This document shows positions 18,445-26,501 of a DNA stretch of 46,080 bases, in pieces. Under the pieces are notes generated by a model, which did not search any database, had not been told where the DNA came from, and saw nothing but the letters and a program-made list of their open reading frames with translations. The stretch is from Ga0077527 sp038144955 (GTDB taxonomy: Bacteria; Pseudomonadota; Gammaproteobacteria; Burkholderiales; SG8-41), in assembly GCA_038144955.1 (NCBI GenBank), contig JAYQOT010000013.1, positions 1-46,080 on the forward strand, read 5' to 3'. The position numbers were made by a program, and so were the translations under genes. The stretch's first letter is position 1, and the number at the start of each line of letters is the position of its first letter.

Positions 18445-19848
18445 CTACAACGCCAATGCATCAGCAGCGAGTTTACGCAACTCGCGGCGCAACTTCGCAC
18501 GGATGGCACGGCTGGCAGGCCTTCCGGCAATGTTGTTGATCTCGTAGGGATCCTTGTCCAGATCGTACAGCTCATCCAGTTCGCCATTGCGGGCACGGTT
18601 TACCCAGCGGATATATTTATGACGATCGGTTCGCACGGCTTTGTAGGTCATGCCGATCAGCCATGGGTAGGCATTCTCCGCCCAGTATTCGATGAATACC
18701 GATTTGCGCCAGCGAGCCTTTCTTCCTGAAAACAGCGGCAGCAGTGAACGTCCCTGGATATGCACTCCCGGCTTGCCGCCCGCGATTTCGATCAACGTCG
18801 GCGCCAGGTCCTGCAGGATCACCAGTTGTTTGCGGCGGGAGCCTGCCTTTAACAGTTTTGGATACCGGATCGTCAGCGGTGAGCGTATGCCTTCTTCGTA
18901 GCCGAAGCGGCGATCGGGGCCGATGCCGTGTTCCCCGAAAAAAAAGCCGTTGTCGCCAAGGAACAGGATCACCGTATTGTCGAGTTCACCCTTCTCTTCC
19001 AGCGCCTTCAGCAGCATGCCCACACCTTCGTCCACCGCAGCCATCATGCACGCGCGCAGGCGGATTTCCTCCTGGGTGAAGGAATGCAGGGGATTGGTGA
19101 TCGCCAGCGATTCCTTCAGCTTGCGCAGCACCACGGCCTCCGTCCACACCGGTTTCTGCTTCAGAAACTCCTCCGGACTCTGCATGTTCGGTTTCTTCGG
19201 AAACACGCAGCCCTTGTAGAGATTCTCGTGGCGCTTGGCGACACGATAACCATCCATGCGTACCGTACCATCAGCCGCCTGCTCGGCATCGGGATGCACA
19301 GCCTTGTGGGCAAACCACAGCGCCCACGGCTTGTCGTGTTTTTTCCTGACAAAATCCACCGCCATGCCGTTCATGATGTCGGTGATGTAGCCCTTGTGCT
19401 GCACGTATTTTCCATGCTCGCACAGCACCGGGTCATTGAGCCGGCCATGACCGTCGTAGGCAACCCAGTAGTCATAGCCCGGACGCGGCTTGCCGTCATT
19501 GCCCATGTGCCATTTCCCGATGTGCGCGGTCTCGTAGCCCAGGCGCTGCAGCTCGAGGTGATAATTCGGAATGCGGTGGCTGGCGGCATCGCGGGCCACA
19601 TTGTCGATAATGCCGTGGCGGCTGGCATACTGGCCGGTGAGTATCGACGCGCGATTCGGAGAACAGATCGGCGTGGTATGAAACGCCCGCTCGAACAGCA
19701 CGCCCTCATGGGCGATGCGGTCGATGTGCGGAGTTTTCATGTAGGGATGGCCGCCGGCGCCGAATTCGTCGAAGCGCAGGTCGTCAACCAGGATCAGCAG
19801 AATATTCGGCTGCTTCACAGCCGCGCTTTTTTTCGCCTTTGTTGCCAC
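18445..19848 (-). CDS. Sulfatase 1 (Cys-type, formylglycine-dependent)
   Basis: A 467-residue member of the alkaline-phosphatase-superfamily sulfatases, which hydrolyse sulfate esters. Metal-binding LVDDLRFDE is at 20-28, and the formylglycine motif CSPNRASILTG has Cys62 as the residue to be converted. GKWHMG and a C-terminal FLGDNGFFFGEHG metal segment follow. There is no signal peptide, only a short basic start (MATKAKKSAAVKQ), so a cytoplasmic location is likely. The start codon is GTG (complement of 19846-19848) behind a strong GGGAGGGG. It is more distant from the other three sulfatases here than they are from each other. Substrate unknown. Confidence 0.92.
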   Translation of the reverse strand: MATKAKKSAAVKQPNILLILVDDLRFDEFGAGGHPYMKTPHIDRIAHEGVLFERAFHTTPICSPNRASILTGQYASRHGIIDNVARDAASHRIPNYHLELQRLGYETAHIGKWHMGNDGKPRPGYDYWVAYDGHGRLNDPVLCEHGKYVQHKGYITDIMNGMAVDFVRKKHDKPWALWFAHKAVHPDAEQAADGTVRMDGYRVAKRHENLYKGCVFPKKPNMQSPEEFLKQKPVWTEAVVLRKLKESLAITNPLHSFTQEEIRLRACMMAAVDEGVGMLLKALEEKGELDNTVILFLGDNGFFFGEHGIGPDRRFGYEEGIRSPLTIRYPKLLKAGSRRKQLVILQDLAPTLIEIAGGKPGVHIQGRSLLPLFSGRKARWRKSVFIEYWAENAYPWLIGMTYKAVRTDRHKYIRWVNRARNGELDELYDLDKDPYEINNIAGRPASRAIRAKLRRELRKLAADALAL

Positions 19849-19863
19849 GTTACCCCTCCCGGT

Positions 19864-20670
19864 TCAGTTTTTCTTCAGTTTCGGCCCCACCACACCCAGC
19901 CCCACCCGCAGCGCCTCGGTTTCGATGATGTCCTGAGGCAGGACATTGGCAATGCTCACATCGGGACCGAATTCACTGACCAGGAACTTTTTCATGTCTT
20001 CAACGGCTGACAGCGTCACGCCGCTGATCCACGGGCCGGGCAGCTCAATCAGCACCTTGCTCATGTCGAGTGCGCGGCGGATGCCGTTGATCAGCTTCAT
20101 CTTGGGCTTGCCGTTGGCAATCAGCTCAGCCGCTTCCACCAGCACCAGCTCGGCGCCGGCTCTGAAGCAGATTTCCGCCTGATGCACCAGCAGGCCGGCA
20201 TCGTTCTTCATGTCCTTGGAACCTACCTCGCCGAACACCGCCAGACCACTGTCGACCGCGAGACGGATCTGGTTGTAGCGCTCCTTGTCGCTCAGCGGCA
20301 CGCAGTTGTCCGAGATTTCGATGACCTCGAAGCCGACACGCCTGGCTTCCTGCATGAAGGCGGGCAATTTACGCGCACCGTAGATCGCGAAAACATATTC
20401 CTGGAACTGGCCGCCGATGAAGGCGCGGATGCGGTTGCGCTTGTACATCGCCAGCTTGCGCCGCAGGTAACCGAGGTCGTACAGCCGCGAGGTGCCGACG
20501 GCGATCTTGGCGAGATCGATGTAGTTTCCCGCAAGCTCGACGGTGTCTTTCGCGTACTGCAGCGGCAGACCGAAGTCCGCCATCATCGTCAATCCGGTAC
20601 GCCGCGGCTTTTTCTGCGAACGCGTTTTGGGCAACTCAACGAATCCGAACGGTATGTTTTTTCCCGCCAT
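19864..20670 (-). CDS. ComA-like phosphosulfolactate synthase family protein
   Basis: A 268-residue TIM-barrel protein of the phosphosulfolactate synthase (ComA) family, whose known reaction joins sulfite to phosphoenolpyruvate to give phosphosulfolactate in coenzyme M synthesis. Family features are RRTGLTMMADFGLPLQ, AGNYIDLAKIAVGTSRL, FIGGQFQEYVF, EISDNCVPLSDKERY and FGEVGSKDMKNDAG. The longer frame would begin with TTG, so the ATG complementary to 20668-20670 is preferred. It lies between two sulfatase genes. No methanogen-type coenzyme M genes are here, so it may handle a sulfonate or sulfite in catabolism, possibly in reverse. The family is fairly clear; the role is inference. Confidence 0.82.
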   Translation of the reverse strand: MAGKNIPFGFVELPKTRSQKKPRRTGLTMMADFGLPLQYAKDTVELAGNYIDLAKIAVGTSRLYDLGYLRRKLAMYKRNRIRAFIGGQFQEYVFAIYGARKLPAFMQEARRVGFEVIEISDNCVPLSDKERYNQIRLAVDSGLAVFGEVGSKDMKNDAGLLVHQAEICFRAGAELVLVEAAELIANGKPKMKLINGIRRALDMSKVLIELPGPWISGVTLSAVEDMKKFLVSEFGPDVSIANVLPQDIIETEALRVGLGVVGPKLKKN

Positions 20671-20733
20671 GTTCAATCCATCCCTGTCGCGTTAATCAAG
20701 AAAATCCACCCCGGCTGAACGTCGCCCTGATAC

Positions 20734-22191
20734 CTACCCCAGCACCACCGGATAGCCCGGGGGCGGTGAAAAGCCGAGATCGCCGCGCTTGATGACGGCC
20801 TCGCGACCGCCGTTCTGCGCCAGCAGCTCGGCCTGACGCGCCTTGGCCCGCGCATCGACTTCGGCCGGATCGCAGATCGCATAAAGACGTTCCCGGCACG
20901 CGGCGAGTGCCTTGGCATGCGCCGGATCCTGCGCCAGATCGCGCAATTCTTCGGGGTCGGACTCCAGGTCGAACAGCTGCGGCGCATAGGCTGCGTAGTG
21001 CACGTACTTGTACTTGCCGTGACGGATCATGAACGCACCCGTAGTGGAACCCATGCCGTGATATTCAGAGAGTACGTTGCGGTCCGGTACCTCGCCCCGC
21101 GCCAGCGAGAACAGCGAATGTCCGGGGTGCTTGTCGTACATCCCCGCCCGGTCTTCCCCCGCACACTGCATGATGAAGGGATAGGTATCGACATGGCTGG
21201 CAGGCGTGGTCACCTTCTTGCCCGCCGGGATGTCCAGTCCGGCGATGATCAGCGGCACACCGGCCACCTCTTCGTACATCGTCGACTTGCCCCAGAGGCC
21301 GCGTGCGCCGAGGTTGTCGCCATGATCCGAGGTATAGAGCACCCGGGTGTTCGCCGAGAGCCCCGTCTCCTCGAGCGTGCGCAGCACCTTGCCGACATTG
21401 TCGTCAACAAAACTTACCAGCCCGTAGTAGGCGCGAATGGCCCTGGAAAGCTTCTCCGGATCAAAATATTTGTCGTAGCAGAAACTTTCCGAATAGTCGC
21501 GAAGATAGGGATGCCGCGGCCGTTCATCCGGAGCGTATTGTTTGGGCAGCCTCACGCTTTCCGGCGAGTACTGGTAGTAAAACTCGGCTGGCGCCACCAG
21601 CGGAAAATGCGGACAGACCAGCGATACAAACAGCACCCACGGCTTGTCCGTGTGCTTGGGCGCCTCCTCGCGCAGCCAGATCTGTGCGCGGGTGGTGATG
21701 TCGCGATCATAGGCCGTGTATGAAGTCTCGCCCGGCCCTGCCAGCTTGGCGATCTTCCACGACAGTCCGCGCTCGGGCAGGTCCTTTCGCACCAGTCCCA
21801 TCAGATCACCCTTGCCTTCGATGATCTGCATCGCAATCTGCATCTCGTTGAATCCGTAGTCATCGCCTTCGAGCCCGCGGAAATGCAGCTTGCCGATCGA
21901 CGCGGTGTAATGCCCGGCGTCGCGCAGGCGATGATGCCAGCTCGGCACCGCACCTTCGTAGGCATCGGCATTGTCCCAATAACCGATCTGGTGCACATAC
22001 TTGCCTGCGGCGAACGCAGCTCGGGCCGGCACGCAGACCGGGCTGGTGGTGTAAGCCGAGGTGAACATCGTTCCGCGCGCAGCCAGGGCGTCGAGGTTGG
22101 GTGTCCTGACCACGGGATGGCCGCTGGCCCCCATGATTTTCGGATTGTGTTCATCCGACATCAGGATGACGAGATTGCCAGGTTGCGTCAT
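20734..22191 (-). CDS. Sulfatase 2 (Cys-type, choline-sulfatase-like group)
   Basis: A 485-residue sulfatase. It opens GNLVILMSDEHNPKIMG, carries the formylglycine motif CVPARAAFAAG with Cys53, then SIGKLHFRG and the metal segment TSDHGDNLGARGLWGKSTMY. It lacks a signal peptide, as expected for a cytoplasmic enzyme. The sequence and the C-terminal tail (FSPPPGYP) closely resemble sulfatase 3, pointing to a shared ancestor by duplication. It is the first gene of the minus-strand sulfatase operon, 63 bases upstream of the comA-like gene, with a good promoter about 30 bases ahead of its ATG but no strong Shine-Dalgarno sequence. Confidence 0.92.
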   Translation of the reverse strand: MTQPGNLVILMSDEHNPKIMGASGHPVVRTPNLDALAARGTMFTSAYTTSPVCVPARAAFAAGKYVHQIGYWDNADAYEGAVPSWHHRLRDAGHYTASIGKLHFRGLEGDDYGFNEMQIAMQIIEGKGDLMGLVRKDLPERGLSWKIAKLAGPGETSYTAYDRDITTRAQIWLREEAPKHTDKPWVLFVSLVCPHFPLVAPAEFYYQYSPESVRLPKQYAPDERPRHPYLRDYSESFCYDKYFDPEKLSRAIRAYYGLVSFVDDNVGKVLRTLEETGLSANTRVLYTSDHGDNLGARGLWGKSTMYEEVAGVPLIIAGLDIPAGKKVTTPASHVDTYPFIMQCAGEDRAGMYDKHPGHSLFSLARGEVPDRNVLSEYHGMGSTTGAFMIRHGKYKYVHYAAYAPQLFDLESDPEELRDLAQDPAHAKALAACRERLYAICDPAEVDARAKARQAELLAQNGGREAVIKRGDLGFSPPPGYPVVLG

Positions 22192-22223
22192 GAAGTTTAA
22201 AAACTCGATTTAAGGAGTCGCCA

Positions 22224-22352
22224 ATGTATAGCAGCGATTCGAGCAGGGTCAACAAAAAAGGTAGGCGTCCAGACTGCGGCAACGCCACGCTGATCCGCAA
22301 GGACGGCTGCGACTGGTGCTCGGCCTGCGGATATACCGGCACCTGCGGCTGA
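22224..22352 (+). pseudogene. nrdJ 3'-end remnant, readable as a 42-residue Cys-rich mini-ORF
   Basis: From 22257 the sequence is a copy of the end of nrdJ, finishing with CGNATLIRKDGCDWCSACGY and TGTCG before the stop. It lacks the codon for the first cysteine of the ribbon (CPEC has become PDC). The frame stays open upstream to an ATG at 22224 with AAGGAG seven bases before it, so a 42-residue peptide could be made. However, its first 10 codons coincide with the promoter of the opposite-strand sulfatase operon, so the start may be accidental. I call it a truncated copy; a functional standalone NrdJ tail cannot be excluded. Confidence 0.7.
22225..22252 (-). promoter_or_regulatory. Promoter of the first sulfatase operon
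   Basis: On the minus strand TTGACC (22252-22247) and TATACA (22230-22225), each five of six to consensus, are spaced by 16 bases. Transcription would start near 22218, about 27 bases before the sulfatase 2 ATG. Confidence 0.6.
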
Positions 22353-22398
22353 TCGGGATCCGGCAAACAAAAACGGCCGGGATATCCCGGCCGTTTTT
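22257..22398 (+). repeat. Direct repeat copy B: nrdJ tail with terminator
   Basis: Second copy of 17240-17388, in the same orientation about 5.0 kb away. It contains KG-x-R-(-)-P-D-C-G to the NrdJ C-terminus, the stop, a diverged spacer and a palindromic terminator. Homology ends five bases before the -35 element of the sulfatase promoter. The pair brackets the whole Bug/sulfatase/ComA/sulfatase operon. Confidence 0.88.
22369..22398. terminator. Bidirectional intrinsic terminator, copy B
   Basis: A 30-base perfect palindrome: five A, CGGCCGGGATATCCCGGCCG, five T. It shares its core with the nrdJ terminator at 17358-17388. It now sits about 20 bases after the stop of the convergent membrane protein gene and probably ends that transcript. 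Confidence 0.88.
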
Positions 22399-22417
22399 CA
22401 TGGCGCACGGCACTGAC

Positions 22418-24022
22418 TTACGCCAACCGGGCATTGCTGATAACCAAAGGCAGCGCAACGGCCACGTTGACCTGCGCCCCTGCGGGCACGTCGGCATGGC
22501 CGGTTGCATACCTTATTGTGTCTCCATAAATGAACAGCAGCACAAACATCAGCAGGAAAGCAAAGAACGTCGCCCAGAACAGGTAAACCCAAAAAACATG
22601 GTCGTCCTTCAATTTGTTGGGTATAGCCACCAACATGAGGCCTATGGACAAAGCCACGAAGGCGACCAACCCGGGAATCGCCTGATTCAACACGGTCGCT
22701 CCAGACTGGTGGAGTCCCCATGCATACGTCAGCATCCATACCCCTCCGGAGATGGCCAGCAGGCCGAGAAAAGAAGCCATTACGCGGGCCAGAGCCTCGC
22801 GTTTGCGCTCGGACATTCCCGCCATCGGGATATTGCCCGGCTGTCCGTGCAGCATTTCGTTTTCCCATGCTTCCTGAATCCCCTCATCCTCCCCCAGTGC
22901 AAGACCGCCCGCCGCGGATTTTTTCAGTTCCAGGTAAGTCTCGATTTCCCGCTTCAGTTGCTGCGCCTGATTCGACATATCAAAACCCGCCACCAACATT
23001 CTGCTGCGGCCATCCTTCAGCACTGCATGCACTTGAAACGTGTAAACATATTGGCCGGGCCCTCTACCACGTCGAACCAGACTGGATTGTTCCACCTGCA
23101 ACTGCCGGATATCCGCTATCGCAATGGCCATGCCACGCCGCCACGGCAACGGGCCATGACGGATCGTGAGACTTTCATCGTTGACCGTTATAAAAGTCCG
23201 GTTCAGCCAGTCGGCAGCGGTGCGATAGGCGAACACCACGCCGAATCCAAGCAGCCCGGTTGGAACCAATATTGGCAGATCAGGGAGATATGGATAGAGA
23301 GAAACGGATGCTCCCGCCCCCGGACGCGTATGAATTGACCACGTCAACCAGCCCACGAAACCCAGCCAGACCGCCAAGATCAAGGTATTGCGTATCGTGT
23401 CGCGGTCAAACCAGCGCTTCTCGATTTCCAGGTTCAACCCGGCCTGACGGATTGTCATCCCGGCATCGACAATGATCGCATCCCGGGGGTTGGTATCCGT
23501 GAGGCGAAACGCCTGCCTGAGTGCGGACTGAATATAGGCGGCCTGCTCCTTGCGTATCCAAAAGCCGTTCACCGCGGTTACGATTTTGTTATCACATAAC
23601 AACGCCTGAACCTTGTAGTCGCTCAGCGGTCCTTGGTAAAACGTAAACGCCTTCTTGACATAGAACTGCTTCAGGTTCGCGCGCTCCAGACGCACATTCC
23701 CCAGCCACGGCAGTGGGCCATGGCGCACCGAGACTCCTTCGCGGCTGAGCGTGATATGGGTGCGGTTAACTAGGCCCGCCAGGCTCAAATACAGCATCCA
23801 GATGACCGGCGCTGCAAAGATCGTGATGTCAAAGGCAGCGTGATCCCAGGACCACTGCCCCAAGATGTACCGGCCAAAAATTTGCCAGCCGACGTAAACC
23901 CCGAACAAACCGATGATAATGGCTTCAAACTTGGGCCACCTGCGCACCATCACGATCTGCCCGCCCTCCCGGGTTACCTCCATCTGCTCCGGCAACTCGA
24001 GTTTCCTGGGGGGCGTTGTCAT
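22418..24022 (-). CDS. Membrane protein with two PH-like repeats, function unknown
   Basis: A 534-residue protein I cannot assign to a named family. It is built as a duplication: two membrane segments (about 33-53 and 64-84) plus a soluble domain (86-155), then two more (about 211-230 and 250-270) plus a second soluble domain (274-346). The soluble domains align at their starts: NRTHITLSREGVSVRHGPLPW and NRTFITVNDESLTIRHGPLPW. They look like bacterial PH-type domains of the YdbS/YdbT kind. A linker and three more membrane segments (about 414-436, 447-467, 476-500) end the protein. It lies between two organosulfate operons, but codon use and function give no clear link to them. Confidence 0.75.
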   Translation of the reverse strand: MTTPPRKLELPEQMEVTREGGQIVMVRRWPKFEAIIIGLFGVYVGWQIFGRYILGQWSWDHAAFDITIFAAPVIWMLYLSLAGLVNRTHITLSREGVSVRHGPLPWLGNVRLERANLKQFYVKKAFTFYQGPLSDYKVQALLCDNKIVTAVNGFWIRKEQAAYIQSALRQAFRLTDTNPRDAIIVDAGMTIRQAGLNLEIEKRWFDRDTIRNTLILAVWLGFVGWLTWSIHTRPGAGASVSLYPYLPDLPILVPTGLLGFGVVFAYRTAADWLNRTFITVNDESLTIRHGPLPWRRGMAIAIADIRQLQVEQSSLVRRGRGPGQYVYTFQVHAVLKDGRSRMLVAGFDMSNQAQQLKREIETYLELKKSAAGGLALGEDEGIQEAWENEMLHGQPGNIPMAGMSERKREALARVMASFLGLLAISGGVWMLTYAWGLHQSGATVLNQAIPGLVAFVALSIGLMLVAIPNKLKDDHVFWVYLFWATFFAFLLMFVLLFIYGDTIRYATGHADVPAGAQVNVAVALPLVISNARLA

Positions 24023-24247
24023 TGTGGAATCGAAATAACGGCGGCGTCCGAGAAAATACCGTTCAACCGGCAGCCCGGGCTGCGCAGATTATGCCCTACC
24101 AGTATATTCAAGCTGATATGGCAACAAAAACTGCCGCTGCTGTCCGGATCCGTGCGTGCAGCCCCAAGCACCTGCACGAACGCTACCGCGCTCGAACTCC
24201 GGTTCTCCCGCGTAGTAGACTTGCCCCTCGAAAGGAAGAGAGGAACG

Positions 24248-24976
24248 ATGCCCAAGAATACCCTCGGCAAATTGCCGCGCGAAGCAATCCGCATGCTGGA
24301 ACTTCCGCGCACCGCGCCGGAAATTCTCGACGGATTCCGCAACCTGGTCGACCTCACCGGCACGCTTTCGGATGCCTGCGACGAGCTGGGCATCGTTGCG
24401 GTGATCCCCGCCTACGTGCTGCCGCCGGTGCACCTGGGCAGACGCATCGTCGGCCCTGCACTGACGGTACGCAACATCGCGCGCGACGTGCAGATCCACA
24501 AGGCTGCGCAGGAAAAAATCAACACTCAGGGCGAGACCGAAGCCCACAATCTCGCCGAGCCCGGCGACGTACTGGTCATCGAGGGCGTGATGGGCTGCTC
24601 CAACATGGGCGGCATGTCGGCGACGATCGCAAAAAGACAGGGCTTCATCGGCGCGATCGTCGATGCCACGGTGCGTGATCCCGACCAGTACCGCGGCATG
24701 GACTGGCCGGTGTGGTGCAAGGGCTTCACGCCGATCACCGGCAAGTGGCGCATGCAGACCGTGGAAGTCAACGGCACGGTGCAGATCTGCGGCATCCCGG
24801 TCCGGCCCGGCGACATCGTCTGCGCCGACGAGGCGGGCGTCGCATTCATCCCGCATGACAAGGCCGCGCAGGTACTGGAAGCCGCGCGAAAAATCGATGC
24901 CGGCGACAGCAAACGCAAGGCCGACATCGACGGCGGCAAGAGCATCAGCGAACTGATCACCAAAAAATACAAGTAA
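24248..24976 (+). CDS. RraA-like aldolase/decarboxylase family protein
   Basis: A 242-residue member of the RraA/HMG-aldolase (dimethylmenaquinone methyltransferase-like) family. The metal and substrate motif is visible as GAIVDATVRDPDQYRGMDWP, with the Arg-Asp pair of active aldolases, followed by PVWCKGFTP; PGDVLVIEG precedes it. Family members cleave 4-hydroxy-2-oxo acids to pyruvate or decarboxylate oxaloacetate, while E. coli RraA binds RNase E. In a sulfatase operon an aldolase role is more likely. The ATG at 24248 is chosen because AGAGGAA lies just upstream; the longer frame has no family sequence. Sulfatase 3 follows after 20 bases. Confidence 0.85.
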   Translation: MPKNTLGKLPREAIRMLELPRTAPEILDGFRNLVDLTGTLSDACDELGIVAVIPAYVLPPVHLGRRIVGPALTVRNIARDVQIHKAAQEKINTQGETEAHNLAEPGDVLVIEGVMGCSNMGGMSATIAKRQGFIGAIVDATVRDPDQYRGMDWPVWCKGFTPITGKWRMQTVEVNGTVQICGIPVRPGDIVCADEAGVAFIPHDKAAQVLEAARKIDAGDSKRKADIDGGKSISELITKKYK

Positions 24977-24996
24977 CTTCGAGGGGAATAAAGCTC

Positions 24997-26457
24997 ATGA
25001 CCAAAGCCACCAACCTGGTATTCATCATGTCCGACGAGCACAACAAGCGCGTGCTCGGCTGTGCCGGACACCCGATGATCAAGACACCCAATCTCGACGC
25101 GCTGGCTGCCCGCGGCACGCGCTTCACTTCGGCGTATACCAACTGCCCGATCTGTGTCCCGGCCCGGGCGTCGTTCGCCACCGGTCAGTACGTGCACAAG
25201 ATCCGCTACTGGGACAACGCGATTGCCTATGACGGCAAGATTCCAACCTGGGGCCACCGCCTGATGGAACAGGGGCATCACGTCACCTCGATCGGAAAGC
25301 TGCATTACCTCGATTCCGACGCGAAAAGAAACGGCTTCGATGAGGAAATCCTGCCGCTGCACATCGTCAACGGCGTCGGAGACCTGCTGGGACTCATCCG
25401 CGAGGAACTGCCGCGCCGTGCGGGCTCGCTCAAGCTCGGCCCCGAAGCGGGACGCGGTGAATCCGAATACACCAAGTACGACCGCGACATCGCCGACGAA
25501 ACGGTAAAGTGGCTGAAACAGAAGGCCACGGCGATCAAGGACAAGCCGTGGGCGCTCTACGTCGGCTTCGTCTCGCCCCATTTCCCGCTGATCGCGCCGG
25601 ACAAGTTCTACGACCTGTACCCGGAAGATGCCGTGCCCTGGCCGAACATGTACGAAAAAGACGAGCGTCCGCAGCATCCGTTCATCGACGCCCTGCGCAA
25701 ATGCCAGTGCTTTGACGAAGGCTTCTTCGATGCGGCGATGGTACGCCGAGCCATCACCGCCTACTTCGGACTGACTTCGTTCATGGACGACAATGTCGGC
25801 AGGATCCTGCGCGCACTGGAAGAAACCGGATTGATGAACGATACCCGCGTGATCTATTCGACCGACCACGGCGACAACCTCGGCACGCGCGGGCTGTGGG
25901 GCAAATCGACAATGTACGAGGAATCCGCCGGCATCCCGATGATAATGGCCGGACCCGAGATTCCTGCGGGCAAAGTCTGCGACACGCCGGTGACTCTCGC
26001 CGACGGCTTCCCGACCTTCATCGACGCGCTGGGTGCCAAGCCGCATGCCGATGATGCCAAACTGCCGGGAACCTCGCTGATCGGCATTGCCAACGGCAAC
26101 GCCCCGCGCCGCACCGTGCTCTCCGAATACCACGCCGCCGGTGCGATGTGCGGTGCCTTCATGATCCGCGTCGGCAAATGGAAATACATCCACTACGCCA
26201 CCACCCCGCCGATGCTGTTCGAACTCGAAAACGATCCCGAGGAACGCCGTGACCTCGGCCGCAATGCCGAATTCCAATCTGTCGTCCAGGAATGCGAAAG
26301 CCAATTGCGCCGGGTGGTCGACCCCGAAGCGGCCGACAAGCAGGCCAAGTCCGACCAGAAAGTGATGATCGAAAAAAACGGCGGCGAGGAAGCAATCCTC
26401 AAGCGCGGCACTTTCCGCTATTCACCGCCGCCGGGAACCAAAGCTTCCTACTATTGA
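24997..26457 (+). CDS. Sulfatase 3 (Cys-type, choline-sulfatase-like group)
   Basis: A 486-residue sulfatase very like sulfatase 2. It has NLVFIMSDEHNKRVLGC, the formylglycine motif CVPARASFATG with Cys53, SIGKLHYLD, STDHGDNLGTRGLWGKSTMY and a C-terminal FRYSPPPGTK. There is no signal peptide. GAGGGG lies ahead of the ATG. It is in an operon with the RraA-like gene upstream and a Bug gene 44 bases downstream. The natural ester is unknown; strong similarity with sulfatase 2 suggests related substrates handled by two operons. Confidence 0.92.
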   Translation: MTKATNLVFIMSDEHNKRVLGCAGHPMIKTPNLDALAARGTRFTSAYTNCPICVPARASFATGQYVHKIRYWDNAIAYDGKIPTWGHRLMEQGHHVTSIGKLHYLDSDAKRNGFDEEILPLHIVNGVGDLLGLIREELPRRAGSLKLGPEAGRGESEYTKYDRDIADETVKWLKQKATAIKDKPWALYVGFVSPHFPLIAPDKFYDLYPEDAVPWPNMYEKDERPQHPFIDALRKCQCFDEGFFDAAMVRRAITAYFGLTSFMDDNVGRILRALEETGLMNDTRVIYSTDHGDNLGTRGLWGKSTMYEESAGIPMIMAGPEIPAGKVCDTPVTLADGFPTFIDALGAKPHADDAKLPGTSLIGIANGNAPRRTVLSEYHAAGAMCGAFMIRVGKWKYIHYATTPPMLFELENDPEERRDLGRNAEFQSVVQECESQLRRVVDPEAADKQAKSDQKVMIEKNGGEEAILKRGTFRYSPPPGTKASYY

Positions 26458-26501
26458 TTGACCGGCCGGGGACGAAAAACCTGCCGCACAGGGAGAACAC
26501 C

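Noticed and set aside
17390..22256. Integrative element with an integrase, as the nrdJ-end repeats might suggest
   Set aside because: No integrase, recombinase, transposase or tRNA gene lies between or beside the repeats, so I claim only direct repeats around a module.
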